From positions 90,730 through 154,729 of the forward strand of contig JADGBT010000003.1 of the NCBI GenBank assembly GCA_015231375.1: 64,000 bases of DNA. The letters run 5' to 3'. Each line of letters begins with the position of its first letter. Position 1 is the stretch's first letter. A program made the position numbers and the translations under genes. Source of the stretch: Magnetococcales bacterium (GTDB taxonomy: Bacteria > Pseudomonadota > Magnetococcia > Magnetococcales > Magnetaquicoccaceae). This document shows, one piece after another, positions 1 to 8,338 of the stretch. The notes beneath the pieces were generated by a model. That model ran no database searches. It saw nothing but the letters and a program-made list of their open reading frames with translations, and was not told the origin of the DNA.

Positions 1-1614
1 TACCTGCGCACCAAGGACGACTTTCTGCGCTTCACCATCGTGCGCACCGACTCTCTGGGGATCGCCATGGGGGGTGCGGGTCAGAAACCGGTCTTCATGC
101 CCGCCGTTCCCCTGATGAAACCCGATGGCACCCCCAACTTGAAGAATGTCGCCGCCTATGCGGTCAATTCCGGCGAAACCGTGGTGATCGAGGACGCCTA
201 CGACTCCACAAAATTCGATTTTTCCGGCGTGCGGCAATTCGACAACGGCACCGGTTATCGTTCCCAATCGTTTCTCACGGTGCCGCTGAAACCCCGTCAG
301 GGCAAAGTGATCGGCGTGATGCAACTGATCAATGCCATCAACCCGATCACCAAAAAAGTGATCCCGTTCGATCCAGAGCTGATCACCTTTGTAGAGGCCC
401 TGGCCGCCCAGGCCGCCATGACCCTGGACAATCAATTGTTGTTGCAAGCCCAGAAGGATCTCTTCGACGCCTTCATCCAGTTGATCGCCGCCGCCATCGA
501 CGCCAAATCCCCGTATACCGGCGGACACTGCGAACGGGTGCCGGAACTGGCCCGTCTGCTGGCCCAGGCGGTGTGCGAAACCGATCATCCCGGCTTTGCC
601 AACTTCACCATGACCGAAGACGAACATCAAGAGATGCGCATCGCCTCCTGGCTGCACGACTGCGGCAAGGTGACCACTCCAGAGTATGTGGTGGACAAGG
701 CCACCAAGCTCGAAGGGATCCACAATCGCATCCACGAGGTGCGCATGCGCTTCGAGGTGCTGCATCGGGACGCGCAAATCGCCTGTCTGCAAGGACTGCT
801 GGATGGACAGTCGGACCCGGCAACCCTGAAGCAGACCTTGCACGCCGATCTGACCGCCTTGCAAGAAGAGTTCGCCTTCGTCGCCCGCGCCAATGTCGGG
901 GGGGAATTCATGACCGCCGCCGACCAGGCACGCATCCGCGCCCTGGCCCAACGCACCTGGATCCGCCATTTCGACGACACCCTGGGTCTGTCCTACGCGG
1001 AACTGCGCCGCAAACCCTCGCAATCCGGCGGCATCGACGTGCCGGAACCCCTGTTGGCCGACAAGGCGGAACACATCATCCCCCGAGAACGGGACACCCG
1101 CAGCCGGGATCAGGCCATGGGCATCCGCATGCCGGTACCGGAACACCTGTACAACATGGGAGAGATCTACAATCTGTGCATCGAACGCGGCACCCTCACC
1201 CACGAGGAGCGCTACAAAATCAACGAACATGTGGTGCAGACCCTGGCCATGCTGGAAAATCTCCCCTTCCCCGACTCCATGGCCCGCGTGCCGGAGTTTG
1301 CCGGCGCCCACCACGAAACCATGCGGGGCACCGGTTATCCGCGCCAGTTGCAACGCGCTCAGATGTCGGTTCCGGCCCGGATCATGGCCATCGCCGATGT
1401 GTTCGAGGCCCTGACCGCCACGGATCGCCCCTACAAGGAGCCGAAGACCCTCAGCCAGGCCATCAAGATCATGGGCTTCATGAAAAAAGATGGCCACATC
1501 GACCCGGATCTGTTTTCCATCTTCTTGAAAAGCGGGGTGTATCGTCAGTATGCCGAAAAATACCTCAGCCCCTCGCAAATCGACAGCGTGGATCCGACCC
1601 CCTATCTGTCCTGA
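1..1614 (+). CDS. GAF-HD-GYP domain phosphodiesterase (5' partial)
   Basis: The reading frame is open from the first base, so the true start lies upstream; the GTG at 40 is not a credible start. About 537 residues are visible. The first ~150 look like the second half of a GAF domain (conserved GVMQLINAI). An HD-GYP domain follows, with LHDCGK (codons near 655-672) and HHETMRGTGYP (near 1309-1341). These are the metal-binding and GYP signatures of cyclic-di-GMP phosphodiesterases. HD and HHE are about 218 residues apart, much further than in compact HD-GYP proteins such as RpfG, so roughly 130 extra residues sit inside the domain. The canonical DG of HHExxDGxGYP is replaced by RG. The expected role is GAF-controlled c-di-GMP breakdown to pGpG or GMP; the activity is inferred from family. 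The stop codon lies in a tandem 24-bp duplication. Confidence 0.85.
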   Translation, partial: YLRTKDDFLRFTIVRTDSLGIAMGGAGQKPVFMPAVPLMKPDGTPNLKNVAAYAVNSGETVVIEDAYDSTKFDFSGVRQFDNGTGYRSQSFLTVPLKPRQGKVIGVMQLINAINPITKKVIPFDPELITFVEALAAQAAMTLDNQLLLQAQKDLFDAFIQLIAAAIDAKSPYTGGHCERVPELARLLAQAVCETDHPGFANFTMTEDEHQEMRIASWLHDCGKVTTPEYVVDKATKLEGIHNRIHEVRMRFEVLHRDAQIACLQGLLDGQSDPATLKQTLHADLTALQEEFAFVARANVGGEFMTAADQARIRALAQRTWIRHFDDTLGLSYAELRRKPSQSGGIDVPEPLLADKAEHIIPRERDTRSRDQAMGIRMPVPEHLYNMGEIYNLCIERGTLTHEERYKINEHVVQTLAMLENLPFPDSMARVPEFAGAHHETMRGTGYPRQLQRAQMSVPARIMAIADVFEALTATDRPYKEPKTLSQAIKIMGFMKKDGHIDPDLFSIFLKSGVYRQYAEKYLSPSQIDSVDPTPYLS

Positions 1615-1644
1615 TCTTTTACCCCCTATCTGTCCTGATCTTTA
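1597..1644. repeat. 24-bp tandem duplication across a stop codon
   Basis: Bases 1597-1620 and 1621-1644 are adjacent copies of a 24-base unit that agree at 23 of 24 positions. The first copy encodes the last residues (PPYLS) and the TGA stop of the HD-GYP gene. The second copy lies in the short gap before the next gene. This looks like a recent slippage or duplication event and moved the next gene's start 24 bases away. Confidence 0.9.
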
Positions 1645-1658
1645 TATAGAGGGTCTTG

Positions 1659-3392
1659 ATGCGTCCCATGACCAATCGCGCCGACACCCCGCCATCCTCC
1701 CCCGACCTCCGGGAGGCTTCCCTCATCCGGCATGAAGACGGTTCCGGATCCTTCCGCGATCCGGACGGCTCCACAGGCCGATGGGACAACCCGGGAGAAC
1801 GTTTCTGGCATGGCGCGGACGGCTCCACGGGTGTGTGGCGCCAGGATGGCGCGATTCAATACACCGATCCCCTGCACGGCATCCGGCTGACGATTCTGGC
1901 GGACGGTTCCGGTCAGATGCACCACGCCGACGGCTCCCACGCCACCTGGGATCCGACAGGCCACGGCGAATGGAGCACTCCGCACGGCAACCGGGGATGG
2001 TTTCAGGCCGACGGATCCGGAGGGGTCCACCATCCGGATGGATCGGTGACGCTGTGGAACGACCATCGGGAAGAAATGTTCATCACACCGGACGGCATGG
2101 AATTTCCGCCCTCTTCTTATGAGCAGGGCGACTTCTTCGGGCCGGACGCGTTGCGCGAGTCGTTCACCTCCTCCGGCTCTGCAAGCCACAGCGAGACCCG
2201 CCGCGACACCATGCGTTACGGCGCCGACGGATCCGGAGGCTGGCTGGGCGGCGCGCACGGGGAGTTGACCTGGGATGCCACCGACCTGCACACCCTGCAC
2301 ACCCCGGATCAGGCCGTGGCCACCTGGGAACCGACAGGCGCGACCACCTGGCAGAGACATCGGGTGCGGTTGTGGATGGAGCCGGGCGGACTGGGGGGAT
2401 GGTCGATGGCGGACGGCTCCCGTGGCGCCCATGGACCGGACGGCTCCTGCCTCCACGAAACCAAGAACGGCGCGTCGGGAGGCTGGCAGGATGGAACCGG
2501 TCACTCCGGCTGGTGGGACGCACAGGGCAACCGGGGAGGACGCGACCCGACGGGAGCCACCTGGAGCCGCAACGCGGACGGTTCCGGCACTTTTGCCGAC
2601 GCCATCCTGTCGGCCCACTGGGATGCGACGGGCCAGGGGGTATGGCGCGGAAGCGACGGTCGATTCACCGGCACCTGGGAACCGGACCAACGCCGGGGCG
2701 TCTGGATCCACGCCGATGGCCTCCCGGACTCCTGGCAGGGGGAGGAGTGCGGCGAATGGACCCACAGCCGCCACCATTGCGAAGCGTGGGAGACGACCCG
2801 CTTCACCCATCTGTCTCCGAACGGGGAGATCGGGGTGCTGGAAGAAAACGGTGCCGGCTCCTGGTCGAACATCCAAGGCACCTTGCACACCTGGAACCCG
2901 GAGACCGGTCATCAGGTCACCCATGCCGACGGCTCCTGGGACACCCTGCTGCCCGACGGCACCTACGAACACCACCACGCGGCCGACTCCATCCGGCTTG
3001 CCCCGGCAAAAGAGCGCATCTGGCCCCCTGCCTCCATCGACTCCCCATCAGAAAACGATCCGCTGCCCATTCGCGCCGCGCTGATCCGGGCCGTGACCCA
3101 GGCCAGACAGGCTCTGCTCGAAGGGCGCCTGCGCAGCGTCCGGATCCGACACCGGCTGGAACAATCCCGCGCCGGTCCTCCCCGACGCTCTCTGGCCGCA
3201 GAGCCGGAACCGATTCACGACCGCGCGGCGATGGCCTTGTCCCAGGCCGACGCCCACATGCAGATGGCCCGGATCCGCCTCGACCGGATCGCCGCCCTGA
3301 TCCGGATCCGACGCATGGAACATCGCATGCGCCGTCCCCAACCCAGGATCGCGAGCGATCATCCAGGCGCGTCGCGTCCGGACCGGGGATGA
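1659..3392 (+). CDS. DGS/W tandem-repeat protein of unknown function
   Basis: I do not recognise this 577-residue protein. Residues ~20-450 are built from about twenty short degenerate units with the pattern (A/P)DGSG-x-W and GxWxxxG, spaced roughly 20-25 residues apart (ADGSTGVW, ADGSGQMHH, ADGSGGW, NADGSGTF, HADGSWDT). It is very rich in Gly, Asp, Trp and His and poor in Lys. Such periodic turn-strand units suggest a beta-solenoid or MORN/YD-like fold; this is inference. The last ~120 residues change to an Arg-rich, Ala/Leu-rich helical tail. There is no signal peptide or membrane segment. The ATG at 1659 is preferred over a TTG just before it; a GAGG lies 5-10 bases upstream. The 3' end overlaps the convergent xerD by 34 bp. 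Confidence 0.7.
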   Translation: MRPMTNRADTPPSSPDLREASLIRHEDGSGSFRDPDGSTGRWDNPGERFWHGADGSTGVWRQDGAIQYTDPLHGIRLTILADGSGQMHHADGSHATWDPTGHGEWSTPHGNRGWFQADGSGGVHHPDGSVTLWNDHREEMFITPDGMEFPPSSYEQGDFFGPDALRESFTSSGSASHSETRRDTMRYGADGSGGWLGGAHGELTWDATDLHTLHTPDQAVATWEPTGATTWQRHRVRLWMEPGGLGGWSMADGSRGAHGPDGSCLHETKNGASGGWQDGTGHSGWWDAQGNRGGRDPTGATWSRNADGSGTFADAILSAHWDATGQGVWRGSDGRFTGTWEPDQRRGVWIHADGLPDSWQGEECGEWTHSRHHCEAWETTRFTHLSPNGEIGVLEENGAGSWSNIQGTLHTWNPETGHQVTHADGSWDTLLPDGTYEHHHAADSIRLAPAKERIWPPASIDSPSENDPLPIRAALIRAVTQARQALLEGRLRSVRIRHRLEQSRAGPPRRSLAAEPEPIHDRAAMALSQADAHMQMARIRLDRIAALIRIRRMEHRMRRPQPRIASDHPGASRPDRG

Positions 3393-4270
3393 AACCGGGC
3401 GTGGACCTGTTTCAACCGTTCGTTGGCCACATGCGTATAGATTTCGGTGGTGGAGACATCCGCGTGACCGAGCAGCATCTGCACGCCTCGCAAGTCGGCG
3501 CCATTTTTCACCAGATGGGTCGCGAACGAGTGACGCAGACCGTGGGGAGAGAGGGTCTTGACGATGCCGGCCATGGCCGCGTGACGTCGGATCACGTACC
3601 AAAAATTCTGACGGGTCATCGGCTCGCCCCGGGCGGTGACGAACAGCGCCGGCGTCGGTTTGCACCCTTGCAACAAGAGGGGTCGGGACTCGCGCAGATA
3701 ACGGGCGATCATGGCCAGGGCCCGTTCCCCCACCAGGGTGATCCGCTCCTTGTCCCCCTTGCCCACCACCCGAAAGAAACCCGTTTCCGCGTTCAGATCC
3801 TGGGTACCGATGGATACCAACTCCGACACCCGCATGCCGGTGGCGTACAGGGTCTCCAGCATGGCCGCGTCGCGCAAGCCCAACGGGGTGGAGTGGTCGG
3901 GAGCGGCGAGCAGATCGTTCACCTCCCGTTCGTCCAGCACCTTGGGCAGGGTGCGCCGCCGCTTGGGGGACGAAAGCAGTCGGGCCGGATCGTCGGCGCG
4001 CACCTCCCGTTCCACCAGATGACGAAACAGCCGCCGCGCCGCCGACAACTTGCGCGCCACCGAAGTGGCGGCCAGTCCCCGGTCGTGCAGATCCTCCAGC
4101 CAGCAGGCCAGATCCTCCCGGTCTGCCGACAACACCCCCTTGCCCCGCGCCGCGATGAATCCGGCCAGGCCCTCCAGATCGTTGCGATAGGCTTCCAGGG
4201 TATTGTGCGCCAGGCCCCGCTCCACCAGCAACTCATCGAGAAAAGCGCCGATGCGGCTGGCATCGTTCAT
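3359..4270 (-). CDS. xerD: Tyrosine recombinase XerD
   Basis: This 303-residue tyrosine recombinase resolves chromosome dimers at dif with XerC and FtsK. Residues ~5-90 form the SAM-like core-binding domain. The catalytic domain shows R147 (ATGMRVSE), K171 (GKGDKE), H243-x-x-R246 (HGLRHSFATHL), H269 (LLGHADVSTTE) and nucleophile Y278 (IYTHV). The C terminus (VANERLKQVHARFHP) matches the XerD rather than the XerC branch. The frame runs far upstream, but the ATG at 4270 gives a family-normal N terminus and overlaps the preceding methyltransferase stop by ATGA, so translation is probably coupled. Its 3' end overlaps the convergent repeat-protein gene by 34 bp. Confidence 0.93.
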   Translation of the reverse strand: MNDASRIGAFLDELLVERGLAHNTLEAYRNDLEGLAGFIAARGKGVLSADREDLACWLEDLHDRGLAATSVARKLSAARRLFRHLVEREVRADDPARLLSSPKRRRTLPKVLDEREVNDLLAAPDHSTPLGLRDAAMLETLYATGMRVSELVSIGTQDLNAETGFFRVVGKGDKERITLVGERALAMIARYLRESRPLLLQGCKPTPALFVTARGEPMTRQNFWYVIRRHAAMAGIVKTLSPHGLRHSFATHLVKNGADLRGVQMLLGHADVSTTEIYTHVANERLKQVHARFHPRSGRDAPG

Positions 4271-5025
4271 CGCTTGCGCTCCTCTTCTTCCCGCACCCGG
4301 TTGTTGCACATCGGCACCGCCAGACGACGCTGCGGAGCGGCGTGACGATTGCCCGCCTCGATGCTCGGAACCGCGTACACCACCTTTTCGGCCTCCCACA
4401 GGATCACCCCGCCCAGCGGCGCGAACCAGCGGGCACCGGCCTTTTCCCAGGCCGACGCGGCGGCAAGCCAGCGTTTGCCTTCCAAGGGGGGCATGAACAG
4501 GGCATAACTGGATTGACGGGACAAAAACAGCGACTCCTCCAGACCGATCCGCAACTGCGCCGGAGAGTAGGGCCGTCCCCAACCAAAGGGGGTGGCATCC
4601 CGTCTGGCCCACAATCCCCCCCGGTTGGGAACCATCACCAGCACCCGCCCTCCCGGAACCAGCACCCGCCAGGTCTCCCGCAGCGTGGCGCGCGGGGATT
4701 GCACTCCCTCCAGCAAATGGGTCATGATCACCCGGTTGAAGGATTCGTCGGGAAAGGGCAAGGCATCGGGGCGGACCTGGGCAATCCGGTTGTGACCGCC
4801 TCGGGGCCAGGGAGCCACCCCCATTTCGGCAGGGGAACAGCCCAGCACCGAACCGATCCAGGGAGACAGGCTCGCCAGATAGGGATGGGGAAAACCGAAT
4901 CCCAAGGTATGCTCCGCAGGATTGGCCCGCAGCCAGCGTCCCATGGCCTCTCCCACCACACGGGCTGCGGTGCGTCCCAGGGGGGTATCGTACCAGCTCT
5001 GTAGACGGATCGCTTCCACGGTCAT
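4267..5025 (-). CDS. Class I SAM-dependent methyltransferase
   Basis: A 252-residue protein with a methyltransferase core. The middle carries an acidic/hydrophobic strand followed by LLEGVQSPRATLRETWRVLVPGGRVLVMVPN, the helix and post-strand 5 region of the Methyltransf_11/UbiE-like fold (quoted here as two halves, LLEGVQSPRATL and RETWRVLVPGG). The G-rich motif I is poorly conserved (SVLGCSPAE), so SAM binding is inferred. The C-terminal third is Trp-rich and basic. The substrate cannot be named. It is upstream of and overlaps xerD by four bases, and is divergent from gloB with a 41-bp gap. A methyltransferase beside a glyoxalase II gene is a familiar proteobacterial arrangement. Confidence 0.8.
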   Translation of the reverse strand: MTVEAIRLQSWYDTPLGRTAARVVGEAMGRWLRANPAEHTLGFGFPHPYLASLSPWIGSVLGCSPAEMGVAPWPRGGHNRIAQVRPDALPFPDESFNRVIMTHLLEGVQSPRATLRETWRVLVPGGRVLVMVPNRGGLWARRDATPFGWGRPYSPAQLRIGLEESLFLSRQSSYALFMPPLEGKRWLAAASAWEKAGARWFAPLGGVILWEAEKVVYAVPSIEAGNRHAAPQRRLAVPMCNNRVREEEERKR

Positions 5026-5066
5026 CCTTCTATTTATATAGCCATTCCAATCAAGGAGTCGTCATT

Positions 5067-5837
5067 ATGACCCAACCCTTTCCCCGCGTCGAGGCTGTCC
5101 CGGCGCGTCAGGACAACATCATCTGGATGATCGCCACCGCTCCGCACCGTTACGCGGTGGTGGATCCAGGAGAGGCGGAGCCGGTGAGCGCCTTTCTGGA
5201 CCAAAGATCGGCCAGCCTCTCCCATCTGCTCATCACCCATCACCACGCGGATCACATCGGCGGCATCGACATCTTGCGTCAACGTCACGGTGGCCGGGTG
5301 GTGGGAGCCGGTCACGACGCCCACCGACTGCCCCGTCTGGACCATCCGGTGGGAGACGGCAGCGCGGTCGTCCTGAACGACACCCTGGTGGCCGAAGTGC
5401 TGGAAGTGCCGGGACACACCCTGGGACACGTGGCCTATCGGGTTGCAGACGCCCTGTTTTCCGGGGATACGCTGTTCGGTTTCGGCTGTGGCCGCCTGTT
5501 CGAGGGCACCCCGGCCATGATGTGGCACTCTCTCCAACGGTTGCGCGCCCTGCCCGACACCCTCCAATTATACGCCGGTCACGAATACACCCTGGCCAAT
5601 CTCGATTTCGTCATCCATCTGCAACCCGACGCGCCCGAACCCCAAACCTGGCGACACCATTACCTCAAGATCCTCGACAGTGGCGGCCTGACCCTGCCCC
5701 ATCCCCTGCTGCTGGAAAAACGACTCAACCCGTTTCTGCGCGCCGACGATCCGGAATGGGCCGCCCGGCTGGGCCTGCCGCCAGAGGATCCGGTGGCGGT
5801 ATTCGCCCAATTGAGGGAACGACGCAACCGGCATTGA
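5067..5837 (+). CDS. gloB: Hydroxyacylglutathione hydrolase (glyoxalase II)
   Basis: Glyoxalase II hydrolyses S-lactoylglutathione to lactate and glutathione in methylglyoxal detoxification. The 256-residue protein has the metallo-beta-lactamase site THHHADH (57-63), H117 in PGHTLGH, D134 in FSGDTLF, and the family signature GCGRLFEG. The C-terminal region carries the glyoxalase II substrate-binding helices (KRLNPFLR near the end). The ATG at 5067 is preceded by AAGGAG at 5053-5058. It is divergent from the methyltransferase/xerD pair and is probably transcribed alone. Confidence 0.95.
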   Translation: MTQPFPRVEAVPARQDNIIWMIATAPHRYAVVDPGEAEPVSAFLDQRSASLSHLLITHHHADHIGGIDILRQRHGGRVVGAGHDAHRLPRLDHPVGDGSAVVLNDTLVAEVLEVPGHTLGHVAYRVADALFSGDTLFGFGCGRLFEGTPAMMWHSLQRLRALPDTLQLYAGHEYTLANLDFVIHLQPDAPEPQTWRHHYLKILDSGGLTLPHPLLLEKRLNPFLRADDPEWAARLGLPPEDPVAVFAQLRERRNRH

Positions 5838-5971
5838 ATTTTTGATTGCGCGCCATCATGACATGATCTATAACTTATAATAGAGATAGTGAATGGATAT
5901 ATACCTCTATTTTAAAAGATCACTTCCAATCCAAAGGAGGCGATCCGACCCATACGCCTAAAGGGGGGAAC

Positions 5972-8212
5972 ATGGGAATCACACAAACGCTGCGCAACCT
6001 GACCATCAGCACCAAGGTGGGCACGGGATTCGGTCTGGTGGGCTTGTTGTTTCTGGGCGTGATCGGACTGTATCAGACCACGCTCATCGAGTCGTTGGAC
6101 CGGTTCAAAGGCGATGTCCTGGAACGGACCGAGGTGGAAAAATCCAACGCCTTGCAGGTGAACATCCGCATGTTGCAGGCCCGGCGCGCCGAAAAGGATT
6201 TTCTGCTGCGCAAGGAGAGCCAATATCTGGACGCGGTGACCCAGAACGTGGAGGCGATCCAGAAAACCACGGACACCATGCTCCAGAAGGCCACCGAGAA
6301 CCAGGACGCCGAAAGTGCCCGGCTGGACACCGAAATCAAGAAACGCACCGAAGAATATTCCAACAGTTTCCGCAGTGTCGCCCACAGTGAGACCGAAAAG
6401 GGCCTGGATGCCAAATCCGGGCTGCAAGGGGTGTTCCGGGAGGCGGCCCACACCATGGAAAAACAGATTCTGCGCTACGACACCGAAGAGATCTATCTGG
6501 CGCTGCTGCAAATCCGTCGGGCGGAAAAGGATTTCCTGTTGCGCAAGGATGCCAAGTATATCGCGCAGTTGGAAGCACATGTCAAACGGTTCGCAGCCCA
6601 TGTGAGCGCCTCGACGCTGCCGGATCCGATCAAAAAGCAGCTTGCCGACCAGTCCGCGCTTTATGAGAAGGATTTCCAGAACACCGCCTCCGCCACGCTC
6701 TCCGGGAAACCCGAGGCCAGTGGCGCCACGCCGGGCTATCGGGAAATCGCCCACGACATCGAGCGCGCCTTGCAGGCGCTGTACGTGCCGGGTCTGGCCC
6801 GGATCTATCTGGAACTGCGCAAGGACGAAAAGGATTATCAACTGCGCGGGGAAGAGAAATACGTCACCCAGGTCGCCAAACGCATCCAGGCCATCCACCA
6901 GGCGCTGGCCAGTTCCGCCATTCCCGAAGAAGAGAAGAAAAGCCTCACCCAGACGACCCAGAGCTACAGTCAGGCCTTCACCGCCCTGGTGGAAAAGAAC
7001 CAGGAGATCGCCTCGGCCACGGAAAAGATGCGCGCCGCCATCCATGCCATGGAGCCGTTGATCGACGATCTGGTCAAAGAGGCCAGTACGGACATGAGCC
7101 AGACCGCCGACGACACCAACGCCCACGCGCGCCGCAACGCCCAACTGGCGCTGACCACCAGTCTGGGGATCCTGGCGCTGGGCGGACTGCTGGCCTGGAT
7201 CATCGGTCGCGCGATTTCGGTGCCGGTCCGGTCGCTGCAAACGATGACCGAAACCTTTGGTCAGGGAGACCTGACCGTGACCACCGACATTCGGCAAAAA
7301 GACGAGGTGGGTCGCATGGCCGCCTCTCTCGCCGAGACCGTCAACCGCTTGCGAGAGGTGCTCGGACAGGTGAAACTGGCCTCCGTCGAGGTAGCCCAGG
7401 GGAGCCAGCAACTGTCGGACGCCTCCCAGGGGTTGTCCAACTCCTCCACCGAACAAGCCGCAGCCATCGAACAGACCTCCTCGGCCATGGAACAGATGAC
7501 CGCCAGCATCCGCACCAACAACGACACCGCCCAGAGCACCGAGAAAATCTCCCAACAGGCGGCCACGGATGCGGTGGAAACCGGCAAGGCGGTGCTGGAC
7601 GCGGTGGCCGCCATGAAGGAAATCGCCGAAAAGATCTCCATTATCGAAGAGATTTCCCGTCAGACCAACCTGTTGGCCCTGAACGCGGCCATCGAGGCCG
7701 CACGGGCCGGAGAGCAGGGCAAGGGCTTTGCCGTGGTGGCCGCCGAAGTGCGCAAACTGGCGGAACGCAGTCAAACCGCTGCCAGCGAAATCGGCGGACT
7801 CTCCGCTTCCAGCGTGGCCGTGGCGGAGAAGGCCGGCAGCATGCTGAACCAACTGGTGCCGGACATCCAAAAGACCGCCGAATTGATCCAGAAGATTTCA
7901 GCCTCCAGCCTGGAACAAAACCGCAGCGCCGAACAGATCAACACCGCGATTCAAGCCATGGATCAGGCGATTCAACGCAACGCGGGCACCTCCGAGGAGA
8001 TGGCCGCCACCTCCGAGGAACTCTCCGCCCAGGCCGAAACCCTGCAAAACGCCATCGCTTTTTTCAACACCGGCGACTCCACCCCATACCGACGCGACGC
8101 GCCCCAGGCCCGACCCCTGCCCCTGCCCGCCCTCCGGACCACCCGGCTGGCACTGCCCGCCCCGCGCCGCAGCGCCGGCGCGCTCTCGGATCAACGGGTC
8201 ACAAGGTTTTAG
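5972..8212 (+). CDS. Methyl-accepting chemotaxis protein with three EKDF-type sensor repeats
   Basis: A 746-residue chemoreceptor. TM1 is at residues ~17-37 and TM2 at ~391-412. The long periplasmic region between them carries three copies of an [14 protein letters not shown] motif, at ~70-79, ~181-191 and ~282-292. This motif is typical of the HBM (helical bimodular) ligand-binding fold, and the ~105-residue spacing suggests three stacked helical modules. A HAMP domain follows (~413-465). The signalling hairpin tip is at ~560-588 ([20 protein letters not shown]), and long coiled-coil arms flank it. The C terminus is Pro/Arg-rich and lacks a CheR-binding pentapeptide. A purine-rich AAGGGGGGAA lies just before the ATG. 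The ligand is unknown. It is followed by a second receptor, CheW and a STAS protein. Confidence 0.93.
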   Translation: MGITQTLRNLTISTKVGTGFGLVGLLFLGVIGLYQTTLIESLDRFKGDVLERTEVEKSNALQVNIRMLQARRAEKDFLLRKESQYLDAVTQNVEAIQKTTDTMLQKATENQDAESARLDTEIKKRTEEYSNSFRSVAHSETEKGLDAKSGLQGVFREAAHTMEKQILRYDTEEIYLALLQIRRAEKDFLLRKDAKYIAQLEAHVKRFAAHVSASTLPDPIKKQLADQSALYEKDFQNTASATLSGKPEASGATPGYREIAHDIERALQALYVPGLARIYLELRKDEKDYQLRGEEKYVTQVAKRIQAIHQALASSAIPEEEKKSLTQTTQSYSQAFTALVEKNQEIASATEKMRAAIHAMEPLIDDLVKEASTDMSQTADDTNAHARRNAQLALTTSLGILALGGLLAWIIGRAISVPVRSLQTMTETFGQGDLTVTTDIRQKDEVGRMAASLAETVNRLREVLGQVKLASVEVAQGSQQLSDASQGLSNSSTEQAAAIEQTSSAMEQMTASIRTNNDTAQSTEKISQQAATDAVETGKAVLDAVAAMKEIAEKISIIEEISRQTNLLALNAAIEAARAGEQGKGFAVVAAEVRKLAERSQTAASEIGGLSASSVAVAEKAGSMLNQLVPDIQKTAELIQKISASSLEQNRSAEQINTAIQAMDQAIQRNAGTSEEMAATSEELSAQAETLQNAIAFFNTGDSTPYRRDAPQARPLPLPALRTTRLALPAPRRSAGALSDQRVTRF

Positions 8213-8338
8213 CGCATGATATCACCTGCACCTGAAAACCGTTGCAATGAAACCAAAATCAGTTATGATCCCCATCACAGTGGCATATTTTGTTGCTGAA
8301 AAACCTGCAACCGTTTGGAACCTGGAGGAACATGGGGC

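Noticed and set aside
1626..2978. A 450-codon open frame antisense to the DGS/W repeat protein
   Set aside because: Both strands are open here, but the plus strand has a ribosome site, regular repeats and a start next to the upstream gene; the minus frame is Gly/Val-rich without structure.
5838..5971. TATAAT-like word at 5876-5881 as promoter of the first chemoreceptor
   Set aside because: No -35 element at a plausible spacing was found.
5912..7870. A 652-codon open frame antisense to the first chemoreceptor
   Set aside because: Same artefact: the real gene on the plus strand has complete HAMP and MCP domains.
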